Source: Synanceia verrucosa (lineage: Eukaryota > Chordata > Actinopteri > Perciformes > Synanceiidae). From it: a stretch of DNA of 64,000 bases. The stretch is taken from assembly GCA_029721515.1 (NCBI GenBank), contig CM056558.1:12555240-12619239 (forward strand), given 5' to 3'. The stretch's first letter is position 1. Every line of letters begins with the position of its first letter. Under the pieces are notes generated by a model. That model had not been told where the DNA came from. It did not search any database and was given only the letters and a program-made list of their open reading frames with translations. The translations under genes and the position numbers were made by a program. This document shows positions 1 through 10,509 of this stretch, piece after piece.

Positions 1-611
1 GGCAGGTATAAGACACCTCATTATAGCAGCTCTCTGCCGCTTGCAACCAACTTGGAAATTATGACAGATGTGCAGGAGGATCATTCTTGCTCTCTCTTTT
101 TCCATTCCCCAGCTAGAGGAGATGTGGCCCTGTGGCTGAGACTAAACAATGCAATCAGCCTTGTTTTCACTGACTTGCGCTGAGCCAATGATTTTCCTCT
201 CTGTTGATCCCACATTGTCTTAAATAAGCAGGTATTACTGGTGTCAGAAAGCAACAGGGTTCCAAACACATTTCTTTCCTTTGCTCTGTTTTTAAAAAAC
301 CTTCGCACATTTTTTTTCGGTTACACATCATCTGCTATGGCTGCTAAGCTCTACCTGTCCAAACTTTCGTTTTCGGACAGAAGCTTGGACTTTGTTGGCT
401 TGGATTTCACAGACTACAGTCCTCAACATAAGTGACAACTTGTGTAAGCTCAGTTAGGTGAAAACCAGAGAGCTAGAGCAGTGTGCAGGTAGGCAGAAAA
501 TGGTTATTTCTTTTTTGAAAATCATAAATGCACTATTTTATCCTGCTGCAAAAAATAAACCAAAAAAGACATTCTGTGATCTTGATTAAAGATAGAGACA
601 TTTTGGGGCTG
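1..611. other. No gene recognised
   Basis: Unique-looking AT-rich sequence. Short open frames are present, including one on the plus strand from an ATG at 337 (32 codons) with G at +4, but none resembles a known protein and none has splice or codon evidence. Nothing else is supported here. Confidence 0.6.
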
Positions 612-850
612 ATTGAAGCTTCAGCCAGCAGCAGGATAGTTTATTTTAGCATAAAGACTAGAAAGGGAGGGACACAGTTAGCCTGGATCTGTCTTCCAGT
701 ATCTGTATTGATAGCTAAACAACATATTAATGTCTTCAATTTGTACAAAAAAATAACAATTTACAGTATGTGCCAGACTTCTTCTTTGCTGTAACTTCCT
801 GCACTTCCAGGTGTTTCCGCTAGCTGCTGGGCAACTGCTCAGTTTACTCA
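612..850 (+). mobile_element. Interspersed teleost repeat (unclassified, non-autonomous)
   Basis: The stretch containing 'TAGCATAAAGACTAGAAA', then 'GTTAGCCTGGATCTGTC', 'AATTTGTACAAAAA', 'GTATGTGCCAGACTTCTTC' and the end 'GCTGCTGGGCAACTGCTCAG' follows, in order, the landmarks of a repeat I recall as very common in percomorph fish. The copy is diverged and has no coding capacity. The class (probably a non-autonomous DNA element or SINE-like unit) is not certain, and strand is given relative to the remembered orientation. Boundaries are approximate because no target-site duplication was seen. Confidence 0.7.
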
Positions 851-3150
851 AACTGCCTCTTGTGCATCACCCTGTGAAGATAGGGATGTAGAGAACAAAT
901 GCTAGATGCCAAAATTATGAAAATGTGATGGTGCCCATTTTAAACTCACTATTGGTGTGTCCCATTTTCCCTGATAATTCAACATTGTGCACAATAAATC
1001 CAAGTTGAAATTCGCAGAATGAGAACTAGTAAATGCTAACTTTTATTTCCATGCAGGACTGTATTTCTTACATATATCGCTCATCTTATGAATTCCAACA
1101 CAGGACTGATTGAAATTTTGATGCATTAAAGCTCTCCTCTGTTAAAATTACTGTTGGGTGGAGGTAAACTCTGACATTATCAACCAAGTGTTCAAATGTA
1201 ATCTTAGAAAGTTGAGTTTTTGAGAAACTTGAATAAATTGTTGTGTGAAGGAGATATTTTCACAGTTATATAGGCTAAAACAGATAGGGAATTATGTCCT
1301 CTTTAACTTCATAACAAAACCATGATGAGAGTAGTATCAAACTCCTTAAGTGACTGTTCACTTTTAAGTTAAGGACACAGCTTGGTAGATTAACAGCGGC
1401 TGTGACGAGACACTGACACATGTTTCTGGCAGGCTCCTCCCTCACTATCTTTACAGTGAATCTTAAAAGGATGAGAGCTGCACTGTGAGGAAACACCTGC
1501 TATCCATTTACAGTACATTCTATTGTATTTGTGCAATGCAGCACAAAAGAGAGGGGAGCTGGTGTCCACGGCCAGTTTAGAATCTAGCCAAAAGCTGGTG
1601 TCATGATCAAGAGCGTAAAGGGACAATTAGGTAACTTGGAACAGAAAGCAAAAATGTAATGCAGTGAGGCAAGAAGGTTAACTTTTTTTGTTGAAGTTGT
1701 CTTTGGGTTTCTCGCTTGAAGGGTGATTAAGACAATTTCCAAACATGTTGTCATCTTGGAAACAGTGCTGGATTTCCTACAGCAAACCCCCCACACACCC
1801 ACATTCATGTACAATCATTACCCTTGAACTCTCAACTCACATCCTTTCCCGAGTAATACTATTTTAGGCCCTGTCTTTCGTGGATCCGTCTCAGTGGCAA
1901 CGTATCTGCTCGTCTTGTGTATCCAAGGAATCCGCTTATCTGATGTTAACTTCCTGAGATCTTGCTGGTAAACAGACCTGAGGTCCGCTGCTCCATCTAA
2001 AAATCACCACTTGGTCTCATGGGTGAGTGAAAGAGGAAACCAAAAGGAAGGAGTGAAGATGCAGGAAAGGAAGGAAAAGAAAGAGATGTGATGAAGCAAA
2101 TGTACAGTTGGAGTTGAGTTCAAAAGTCTGGACAGAAGGTTACACTGTTGTTCAGGTCAGAGTGTGTGCTTCCTGGAACAGGTTTAAAGCTTGATACAGC
2201 AAATTAAAAATACCAATAAACCCCCCCACCCCTCTCTCTTCCACGCTTCTCCCCCTGTGTAATGATGCGCTACTCCGACTGTGGTTAATTTTATTAAAGC
2301 CTCGGCCACGGCCACCGTTCCAACTAAAATAAAACAACAATGCCTTCCAGGCCTGCAGAAACCTAACAGCTGGACCACAAGTAACTCAAGACGTCAGAGC
2401 TCTGTCGCTGCTTTCCGGTACATGTTACTGTTGTTCACTTCTCAAATCTGCTCCAGACCTCTTGTTAAAGGAGAATGTCGATGCTGGTGTCGAATGAGAT
2501 AACACTTTGTGGGAGTGAGACATTTCAGTCTTGCAGACTTTCTCAGTCCTTTCTCATTGGATTTTTCTAAATTAGAAAAGTGAGTTTTTGCATAAGTATT
2601 TCCAAGACTGGGATTCTTTTTAGCAAGGTACTTCCCATATAATATCTGATCAGACAGAGCAAGTGAGGGACTACTTGAGTTGTACTAGGCTGTTCCCAGT
2701 CAAAATACATAAAATCGTTGGATGACAAAGAAAAAGTCAAAAAGCATTATTCTGTTCAGCCATATTATGGAGCTTGAGTAATTTGTTGGAGCAAGACCTG
2801 ATCAATGATATACAGTGCTGAACACATTTATTAGACCATCGCTGCCCTAAATTAACAGTATTGCTGATTACTGAAATATGTTGTTTATGTTTCTGTAATG
2901 TTGATCCACAAATATGTGCAAGCTCTTCAATCAAAATTATATCTTTAAAGCTTAAAATATAACTATTGATGTTATCCATGCATTTTCAAATTCACTGTTT
3001 CACAAAACCACAAAAGTGGTAAATTTATGATTTAGATGTGAAATTATAGTTATTTAGTTGCATTTATGAAAAGACAATTTTGTTTTAGTGGTTGTATATT
3101 ATTCTGATGAATTTCTGACTTCTCAGAGAATACCAGCTTGCTAAATTCAC
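851..3150. other. No gene recognised; intergenic or intronic sequence
   Basis: Open frames here are short and overlap one another on both strands (for example around 1275-1814 and 2152-2502), the pattern expected by chance. A short C-rich run lies at about 2221-2236 next to a pyrimidine-rich patch. No RNA gene or repeat family was recognised. Confidence 0.6.
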
Positions 3151-3165
3151 TTTCTCCTGTTCAAA

Positions 3166-3285
3166 ATGGTGAAGCGCAGTGAACTCACTGAGAAACTGAG
3201 AAAGACTCCAGATTAAAGCACTTTATAATGCTGGATGGTCTTTGAGACAAATAGTAGAAATAGCCTAACAAATTTAGTTATCACT
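3166..3285 (+). pseudogene. Decayed Tc1-like transposase N-terminus (possible)
   Basis: An ATG at 3166 opens MVKRSELTEKLRK, similar in style to the first residues of Tc1-like transposases. After a stop and a frame change, the sequence from about 3230 reads GWSLRQIVEIA, stop, QI, stop, LSLY. This resembles the helix-turn-helix of the DNA-binding domain (a Gly-x-Ser-xx-x-Ile-ala-x-x-x-x-x-Ser-x-Ser-thr-Val pattern). The rest of the roughly 340-residue protein, including the catalytic DDE residues, was not found. If real, this is a dead, truncated copy of a DNA transposon. The match is short, so a chance resemblance remains possible. Confidence 0.35.
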
Positions 3286-3954
3286 GTATATCCTTATATG
3301 CCAACTTGTGAACTTGAAAATGGTCAGGATATAAATTTATAACTCAAAACTATGGCATCCGTGGTCTTGGAATCTCTGTTACAAAGATTTGTATGTTAGT
3401 TTGAAACTTGATGAATGATCAAGTGAACTAGATGACCTGGCTGATGACCCAGGATCAAACAGCATTTCTCTGTCAGTGGAACAACTGCAGGACTTTATAA
3501 TAACTACTCTGCTTATATCCAGTCTTTCCCATTAATTTGTACTGTATCAGTCAGAGGAGGTGTGTTTTTGACTTGTCTGTCTGTGTGTATGTGTAATTCC
3601 TATCAGCTACTGTCAACTAGTCCAAACCAAACAACACAATGCACTGAATGTAGCTGCCTTTAAAGTGCTCTTTGTTACTGAGCTCTGTGTGTAGTGTGTC
3701 TCTCTACTGTATGCACTGAAAGCAGTGAAACTACAAATTGTCTTTCACTTTGTGGACATAGTCCATAGTCAAACAAGCATCAGTCATACATATGTGCATG
3801 CGCTGACCCTCACAAAAATATTGTACATTCACACAAACAATGTTGATGGTAAGAGGTGGTCAGCTGTGGCCTATCAGCTGGGATTCATCTGCCTGTATCG
3901 CTGGATTAGCAGTCACACCTCATCATCCTGTGTGGATAGCTCATCACAGGATGC
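3286..3954. other. No gene recognised
   Basis: AT-rich sequence with TG-rich stretches near 3560-3600. Open frames are short and unrecognised. Nothing further is supported. Confidence 0.55.
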
Positions 3955-4325
3955 CCACCAGCCAGAAGGAGCCCGTTAACACTGAAGGGCACCACAGTGG
4001 AGTACGAGGGCCAAAGCTGGTACGGCCACGTATGGCACGAACAAGCTCACACATGGTTTATGAACAGTTGTGCAGCCCGTAATGCGGCTATACACACACC
4101 TTACATGCAGACATACAGTACATGCAGTCTGCAGTAGCTCAGCACACACAGGCGGACAGTCCTTGGCACTTGTACGGCACCGCTCCAAAAGAGAAACTGA
4201 ATAGCTTTAATCGCGGGAGAGCGGTGAATGGCCCGTTGATTTCAGCATGTGTGTTCATTTCCTGACCATCAATCCCACAGTCCGTTTTGCTCAGCACAAA
4301 CCGGTGATGCAAACCATGCAATTGG
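3955..4325. other. CpG-enriched unique block of unknown role
   Basis: About 16 CpG dinucleotides can be counted between roughly 3970 and 4310, clearly denser than the flanks, and GC content is higher. Short open frames overlap on both strands (3840-4082 plus, 3976-4188 minus, 4139-4321 minus) but none has a recognisable domain. It could be a former mobile element, a conserved non-coding element or a small unmethylated region; sequence alone does not choose between them. Confidence 0.35.
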
Positions 4326-5027
4326 ACGAAAACCAGTATCCAATTTTTCTTTTTTGTAACCTAATTACCACTCAAGAGGGAATTACAAAGAAAAGCCAAT
4401 AATTAACAGTCATGCTATTTCTAATTTCACAGATACTGGGAATTGTTCCTCCTAACAAGTGCATCAAGCATGTATTTAGCTTTATTTCATTTTAATGAAA
4501 ACTTGAGCAATTACGTTTTGCCTGCTTTCAATGTGGACTTAAAATGTTGTACTTAATTAAGGAAACAAAAAAACTGGCCCTGTCAACTTTGTCACTATTG
4601 TTGAAAACATCAGAACAATTGTGAATATATGGAAATTTTAATTAATATTTAGTAATACTCGCATGCTTTTGTTTCTACTTCATGCCATGCACAGCGTTCA
4701 TTGTTCTCATACATGGCAAGAGCTGTACACTTCATCTTTAACAAAAAATAGCCTTTTGAAGTGTTTGTTTTTATGCAGCTACAACATCATCCTCTTTTAT
4801 ATGCAAATTCATTTTATTATTAAGATGTTTCTGGGTGTCTGCTCTATCATGAAAACTGGTAAAAACCAAGAAGAATGTACACAATATCAACAAAAAAGCC
4901 ATTTAAAGATGCACCTTCAAAATCAGTTTACCCATTCAATGTTCAAAGTCATCGTCTGGAGCAGCACATCATTAAATGCTTATTTTCTTGATTTACATAT
5001 CTATTTGCAATCCTTACTGTCATGTCG
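4326..5027. other. No gene recognised
   Basis: Strongly AT-rich. A 124-codon plus-strand frame (4663-5037) is rich in Leu, Phe, Ser and His and runs into the next repeat, so it is judged fortuitous. An octamer-like ATGCAAAT at 4801 is expected by chance in a window this size. Confidence 0.55.
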
Positions 5028-5600
5028 GTCAAGTTAAGTCAAGTCATTTTATTCGTATAGCCCAATATCACAAATTATGAATTTGCCTCAGAGAGCTTAA
5101 CAATCTGTACAGGATATGACACCCTCTGTCCTTTACAAACAAACCCTCACATCAACTAAGGAAAAACTCCCCAAAAAACCCTTTTAGCAGGGAAAAAGAA
5201 ATGGTAGAAACCTCAGGAAAAGCAACAGAGGAGGGATCCCTCATTCAGGATAGATTTGTATGAAAGTGTCCAAGGGAATGAAGACCATCATCAAGCTGTC
5301 GGCAATGGATGAGCAACACGTCTTCCTCTCCACCATGCCAAACAGATGAAGCCTGTGCAGCACGTCCTCCTCTCCACCATGCCAACGGATGAAGCATGGG
5401 TAGCACGTCCTTCTCTCCACCACTCCAAACAGGAGAAGCCTCAGCAAGATGTCCTCGTCATCACAACGTCACTCAGTACCAGAAGAAGAAGCCTGGTCTA
5501 TCCAACCTCTACTCCACCAGGTAAACTGGACCTATGGATACCTGTGAAATGAGAACACACAGGGGCTACGAGACACAGAACTAATTTGCAACATTTGTTA
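5028..5600 (+). mobile_element. Interspersed teleost repeat, copy 1 (unclassified)
   Basis: It begins near 'TCATTTTATTCGTATAGCCC', continues through 'TTTGCCTCAGAGAGCTTAAC' and the A-rich 'GGAAAAACTCCCC' segment, and reaches 'CAACAGAGGAGGGATCCCTC'. This is a very common percomorph repeat as I remember it. A second copy lies at 15562-15893 in the same orientation. The two share the first 130 bp or so and the 'GTCCAAGGG(A/G)ATGAAGA' segment but have different internal deletions: this copy lacks the part reading 'GTGCAATAGATGTTATTTG' in the other. The 3' part has expanded into a 44-bp tandem array (5313-5460). The right boundary is uncertain. Confidence 0.75.
5313..5460 (+). repeat. 44-bp tandem repeat inside the 5-kb element
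   Basis: Units start at 5313 (44 bp), 5357 (43 bp) and 5400 (44 bp), with a partial fourth from 5444. Each carries a 'CACGTC(C/T)T(C/T)CTCTCCACCA' core followed by 'CCAAACAG(A/G)(T/A)GAAGCC' or a variant. The copy at 15562-15893 has about one and a half such units, so the expansion is specific to this copy or was lost in the other. It is a short minisatellite with no coding role. Confidence 0.8.
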
Positions 5601-5639
5601 AAGGGAGGGAGAGGAAACACATCCTCTTCTCCACTACTT

Positions 5640-6280
5640 TAATAGCGCTTTCACACTGAAATTAGCAGGTAGACGCGGGATGCTCCACACATTCATCTGG
5701 GTTTTCTCCATTGGAGATGGATTTCATAAGGCGGGGCCTTATCAAAAATTGTTGCATGTGATTGGATAAACCACTTGTCCATCATCTTTAATGATGTGTA
5801 CTTCAACCACTCACATCAAAACAAAACATCAAAACATCAAAACAGCTGACATCTTGGATATAGCAGCAGAGCAAACAGTGCAGCAATGTCAATAAATGAT
5901 CGATGTCATCTGTGGAGCTAGGCGGAACGACATTCAATTGGTGAGAGTCAGGTTACAATTTTTCAGCTTCTCGGATCAGATCCTCTACTACAGCAATCAG
6001 CGGGGAGACGATAATCGCACTTCATCCCATTTCCTTAACTTGAAATAGCAGAATCAACGCTGCGAGCCTCCATTGTCGTCAGAATCAAACAGTTGCTTAT
6101 CCGCTATGTCACATCTATGAAAATCCCACATGGCGATCATGATTGGCTCAGTCATTTTTTGCTCCCTTGAAGTCCTTCCCATCGGGTGTGAGTGCAGATG
6201 AATGTGTGGAGCTAGGCGGAACACCATGTGGAGCGAGGTGGAACTACATTGGCAAAAGTCAGGTTAATGAGTAAATGGGA
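5640..6280. mobile_element. MITE-like element with internal inverted and direct repeats
   Basis: An 18-bp perfect inverted repeat joins 5682-5699 (GCTCCACACATTCATCTG) to 6195-6212, and similarity continues imperfectly beyond it. TGTGGAGCTAGGCGGAAC occurs at 5911 and again at 6205, with a diverged third copy at 6227; both main copies are followed by a variant of 'GTCAGGTTA'. A direct and inverted repeat arrangement of this size, without coding capacity and richer in CpG than the flanks, fits a non-autonomous DNA transposon. It may have inserted near the 3' end of the preceding repeat. Outer ends and any target-site duplication were not resolved. Confidence 0.55.
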
Positions 6281-6577
6281 CAGCAGAGAACAGAAAGAAG
6301 AGGAGGTTCTCTCAGGGGCTGATCAAGACATGACATTACATACTTCTTGAAATTAGTCCTCATATAAGTCATGTGACAGAATAGACACAAAAATGCCATA
6401 ATAATATATGTCAATGAAAATTAGATCATGTGTCATGCAGTAATTACCCAGCCCTACAAGTACCAGTAACATTACTGGCAATAGCTACTAGCTTTAGTGG
6501 TGGTAACAATAAAAGGAGTAGTTACAGTACCAGTAGTATTATTTGTTACAGAAATAATAAAATAGTTATTTTTTAGT

Positions 6578-7055
6578 TGTAGTAGGTCCAAATGTCAACC
6601 TCTGTGAAATGAAGCCCATGCAAAAGTGCCAAAAAGTGCCGCTCTTCAAATGACCACTTGAAGCTTTAATAGCAAGTTTAGCCATGTTTACAGCCTGGTA
6701 CAAATTTTGATTAAAAAATGTATTTAATTTAATATTGATATTCACAACAACTGTGTAGAGGTGATTTTTTTGATAGGATTTACCCATTTATATTAAGGTG
6801 TGGCTTTGACTGACAAGTGGGCACAATCTCACATTACTATCTGCTAGCTATCTGCTAACTCTCTGCTCTACTGCGTCATCCAGGTCATTCACAGGCCACC
6901 TCTTGGCCTGTTTTTGTTGCCACTACCAAGATGGCAATGACCAGGGCTACCTACATCAACCACCTACTACTAGCCTCCTCCATTATTTGTTTGCAATTTT
7001 TGTGTGCTAACAAATAGCAGTTGCTCAGCTTTGTTAACGACAACCTCGTCAATAG
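6578..7055 (+). mobile_element. Interspersed teleost repeat (non-autonomous, unclassified)
   Basis: Ordered landmarks match a repeat I recognise from many percomorph genomes: 'CAACCTCTGTGAAATGAAGC', 'GTGCCAAAAAGTGCCGCTC', 'TTTACAGCCTGGTACAAA', 'CTACTGCGTCATCCAGGTC', 'CAAGATGGCAATGACC' and 'GTTGCTCAGCTTTGTTAACG'. The copy is nearly full length by that recollection but diverged, with AT-rich degeneration around 6710-6800. There is no open frame of note. I do not know the formal family name with certainty. Confidence 0.8.
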
Positions 7056-7464
7056 TTTTTTTCTTTTCAATGATTTCAACTTCAGGGTTTTACATCTTCA
7101 CAGAAACCAAAATGCCAGATTACTTCGAGTTGCAGGAGTGGATAGAATAGTGTAAAGTAAGATAGTAAGAAGACCTGGGGTCCTCTGCACACATGTGTAT
7201 GTGAATTGTATCGTCCAGGAGGATGAAGTCCCTGTGGCACATGTGCGACAACCCAGTGGTTTTGTCAGGATCAAACCGATGTCAGCCATATGTCGAGGTG
7301 TTGCAAATTAGCCAGATGCTATGATTCCCGATAGAGCATTTACAGTATGTGGTGATTTTCAAAAAGATGTCTGTGATGGCATTTTCCAACACTACTGGCC
7401 AGATACAGGATTCATATTATCACTCCAAACTGTTCAATCGTTGACCTTGACTTGTTTGAAATGT
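7056..7464. other. No gene recognised
   Basis: Unique sequence after the repeat. A 63-codon minus-strand frame (7098-7289) is unrecognised. Nothing else is supported. Confidence 0.55.
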
Positions 7465-7496
7465 CATTTTCTATGAACTGAGATTCATAGAAAATG
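7465..7496. repeat. Perfect 12-bp inverted repeat (hairpin)
   Basis: CATTTTCTATGA at 7465-7476 is the exact reverse complement of 7485-7496, separated by an 8-base loop. A perfect 12-bp stem with a short loop is unlikely by chance in 64 kb. There is no T-run or paired flank suggesting a terminator or a microRNA precursor, since the arms do not extend further. Confidence 0.8.
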
Positions 7497-9490
7497 TTAC
7501 AAAATTCTTTCTGCTGGTTGTTTTGAAGTGACTCTGCAGCTTGCGTGTTGTTTTGGTGATGTTTAAAGGGCTTTACATTTTATGACTGTGGTCGTGAGGG
7601 AGGAATAATATGCTTTATTTGAATAGACACACTGGCCATATAGCTTTTACAGACAAGGCTGAGGTCAAAGAAACATGCAGACTCGTACTTGTGTTTCAAA
7701 GGTTTCCTGCCGTGCTATAATCTGCAAGTAACATAATTCAAGGGATGATATTTCAATGGGCAGGACATGTTTACAGCTGATCAAAAGTAATGTACATTTG
7801 AGTGACTGCTGGGCAATCTCAGTCTGTTAACCTTCCCCATCTTATGGATCCTCTTTGGTTGCAAATTCTGAACAGACCTTGCCGACAATGCACAATCCAG
7901 AGGCGCTTTTCTGGCACTTAGTCTCAGACATCTTTGATGCAGTCGGTTTTGAGGTGAAAGAAAAGAAGGGTGTGGGTAATTTGACACACTATGCTAAACT
8001 CAGCTCTTTTTTTTCTCTGCACTCATTGAAAACACTCCATTAGTGAGCAAAACAGTAGAGTGGTTGTTGTGTGCGGGAGATCAACTTGTTCACGGTTGTA
8101 GTGTATTAAGCTCTGCTCCCTTAAGTATTAATCTGGCCTGCTTATCTCACCACTGTGATCGAGGTGGAGCACTTTTCTTACAGTCTGCACTCAAGCTCTT
8201 TTCAAACTTTTAAGGGCTGAAAACTTCACTTTTTGGCTCTCATCCTCTGAGCCTAATTACCAGTGTGTTTTTCCAGTTGCCTCTCTTAAGGAACTAATGA
8301 CAGTTACGTTTATTTAAGAAAGGCTGAGCAAATAAACAGTTTAAATATTATTATTTTATTGAGTATACCACTTAAACAACTCCATGGCCGTATGGAAACT
8401 GTTCCCCCTAATCAATTTTGGCCAGCCAGTTCACTTTAGTCATCTTCGCCCACTCAGCTGCTATTCAAGTTGTGTAAGAACCAATAAAACCATCTTATCC
8501 ACCTGGTATTAACTTTGAGTCACTTCAGCCTTATCTGTAATTAGCATAACTCATGGGATGGAGTTCATGGTGTGTTTACACTGCGGCTTTTAGAGCTCGT
8601 TTAGGGAAAGTATGTGTAAGACAAGTATTTATCTCTTGCTGCTCACACACTGGCTGCTTTCCAAACCAACATTAGCAGGGGCAGTTGGATCACAGGAAAG
8701 GGAAACAGAGCTTCACAACATTAAAAGGAATTGAATAATATAAAGGAAAAAAGGCTACCCTGATACAGCTCGGGTAAGCTGTTGCCTTATAAATTTCGTC
8801 GGCTGTAATTTAAGCCAAATTATGATTTGTACAAACTGCTCCCTGCCCCTAATATTAATAAAAAAACAAAACCAGACCATAAAGCAGGGTTATATCTAAT
8901 TTAAAACTCATAGTTATTTCCTTAATCATGTAGCTATAGAATTAATCAAGAATTCAATAAAGTGCATAATGTTTTAACTTGTATCCAGCACTTCTGGTGA
9001 ACTACCAAGAATAATTTTCCCAAACAAAAAAGACGCTGAGTTCTCAGGTTTGCCCACAGTGGCAGCTTCCTCCTACAAGCCACATAAATGCCCTTACGGG
9101 ACGATAACCCTGCTGCAGTCTCCACCCTGTTTTTAAAGCTCTTGGTAGCCACAGCTATGGCTTCCAGATGCAGTCTTCAATGTGTTTTCAGGGAAAAGAA
9201 AGGAACTAATCTAATAAGAAGGGTGGGCGGCACAGGAGAAGCCTCAAAGGTGGGGAATAACATTAGCACATCTTTGTAAATCAGAGACCTTGCAGCGGCC
9301 CAGCGGACATTTTGTTAGACTCCCAGACCACCTATGTTACAGGGAATTACTGGATGTGAAAACACAGGGCATCGATTGCCCACACCCCTTTTCAGTGTTC
9401 TTATTTCTTGTTAAAACAATGTGATTCACATACCACCTATATTTAATTGAAAACAACTCAAGTGCTGATTATGGTGAGTGATGTTTATCA
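7497..9490. other. No gene recognised
   Basis: AT-rich unique sequence. Overlapping short frames at 7781-8043 and 8946-9279 occur on both strands and are unrecognised. No repeat family or RNA gene was identified. Confidence 0.55.
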
Positions 9491-9870
9491 GTCATCAAAT
9501 CATCCATCCATCCATTTTCTACCGCTTATCTTCATAGGGTCGCGGGGGGGCTGGAGCCTATCCCAGCTGTCTTAGGGTGAAAGGCAGGGTACACCCTGGA
9601 CAAGTTGCCACCTCATCGCAGGGCACATAGAGACAGACAACCACTCACACTCACATTCACACCTACAGTCAATTTAAATTAGCCAGTTAACCTAATCCCC
9701 ATGCATGTTTTTGGATGGTGGGAGGAAGCTGGAGTACCCGGAGAGAACCCAGACACAGGGAGAACATGCAAACTCCACACAGAAAGGCCCCCGGGCCAGG
9801 AATCAAATCCAGTACCTTCTTGCTGTGAGGCAATAGTGCTAACCACTACACCCGCCCGTCATCAAATCAT
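9491..9870 (-). mobile_element. SINE-like retroposon with 13-bp target-site duplication
   Basis: GTCATCAAATCAT occurs exactly at 9491-9503 and 9858-9870, flanking the repeat body (9504-9857). On the minus strand the body starts with a tRNA-like head containing 'GTGGTTAGCAC' (A-box-like) and 'GGATTTGATTCC' (B-box-like). It continues through 'GAGTTTGCATGTTCTCCC', 'CTTCCTCCCACCATCC' and 'CTGGGATAGGCTCCAGCC', and ends with 'AAGCGGTAGAAAATGGATGG' and a (GGAT)n tail. The tail on one end and a 13-bp duplication are hallmarks of LINE-driven target-primed insertion. The family is hugely abundant in teleosts. The perfect duplication suggests a fairly recent insertion. The 113-codon plus-strand frame 9701-10042 is a shadow of this repeat. 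Confidence 0.9.
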
Positions 9871-10490
9871 GAATAATGAAAAGCCTGTTCTCCTCTGCAT
9901 CATTATAACAAATCTTTATTTGGAAGTTTCTCTCCCCCCTTTCCCTATAATAGTTTTCCAGACCTGCTGCTTTCATCTAATAACAAGCGTGGCACGTTGT
10001 ATGTATTTATTCATTTATTTTGGGGAATGGAGTGGAAAATAGTATTTCCGTACTAATTTAACCAGTTCAAAGGGATCAATTTGTGCAGAGAAATTCCCAA
10101 GAAATAGCATTAAATCATCTCAATGAGCATTAGCCTTATCATGCGGGCTCTGGCCTGTGCTGCACACAATCAGGAGAAATGCTGCAACAGAGGCCACATC
10201 TATGGAAACTGTGAGTGGGGGAAGAACACTATACCACTGATAAAAGAAACTAATTCTGTCAGCTCCTTTGTGTTGACTTGAAAGACAGTGTTTAATTGGC
10301 ACAATCGTGGAAAAGGGTGAGCTATTTATGCCTGTATCAGTCCTCCATCTCTGCATTCCTGTGCAGCAAGCCTGAAGGACTGCATGGGACTGGGCCGAGA
10401 GCTCAGCACTGTCAAGAAATTAAGTTTGAGAGAGCCAAAGAGAGTCATTGAGATTCAACAGCCCAACTGAGTTTGTCATTTCATTTTTTT
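9871..10490. other. No gene recognised
   Basis: Unique sequence with no recognised repeat. A 78-codon minus-strand frame (10120-10356) has no identifiable domain. Confidence 0.55.
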
Positions 10491-10509
10491 CTCTCTCTCT
10501 CTCTCTCTT
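10491..10509. repeat. (CT)n microsatellite
   Basis: About nine CT units follow a short T run. Confidence 0.9.

Noticed and set aside
337..435. 32-codon plus-strand frame with good start context
   Set aside because: Too short to judge, no homologue recognised and no conservation information.
4801..4808. POU octamer ATGCAAAT
   Set aside because: This 8-mer is expected about twice by chance, and other copies occur elsewhere in the window without context.
9780..9857. Possible tRNA gene on the minus strand
   Set aside because: The A-box-like and B-box-like sequences belong to the tRNA-like head of the SINE. No full cloverleaf is evident.
9701..10042. 113-codon plus-strand open frame
   Set aside because: It lies largely within the minus-strand SINE-like repeat and is a shadow of it.
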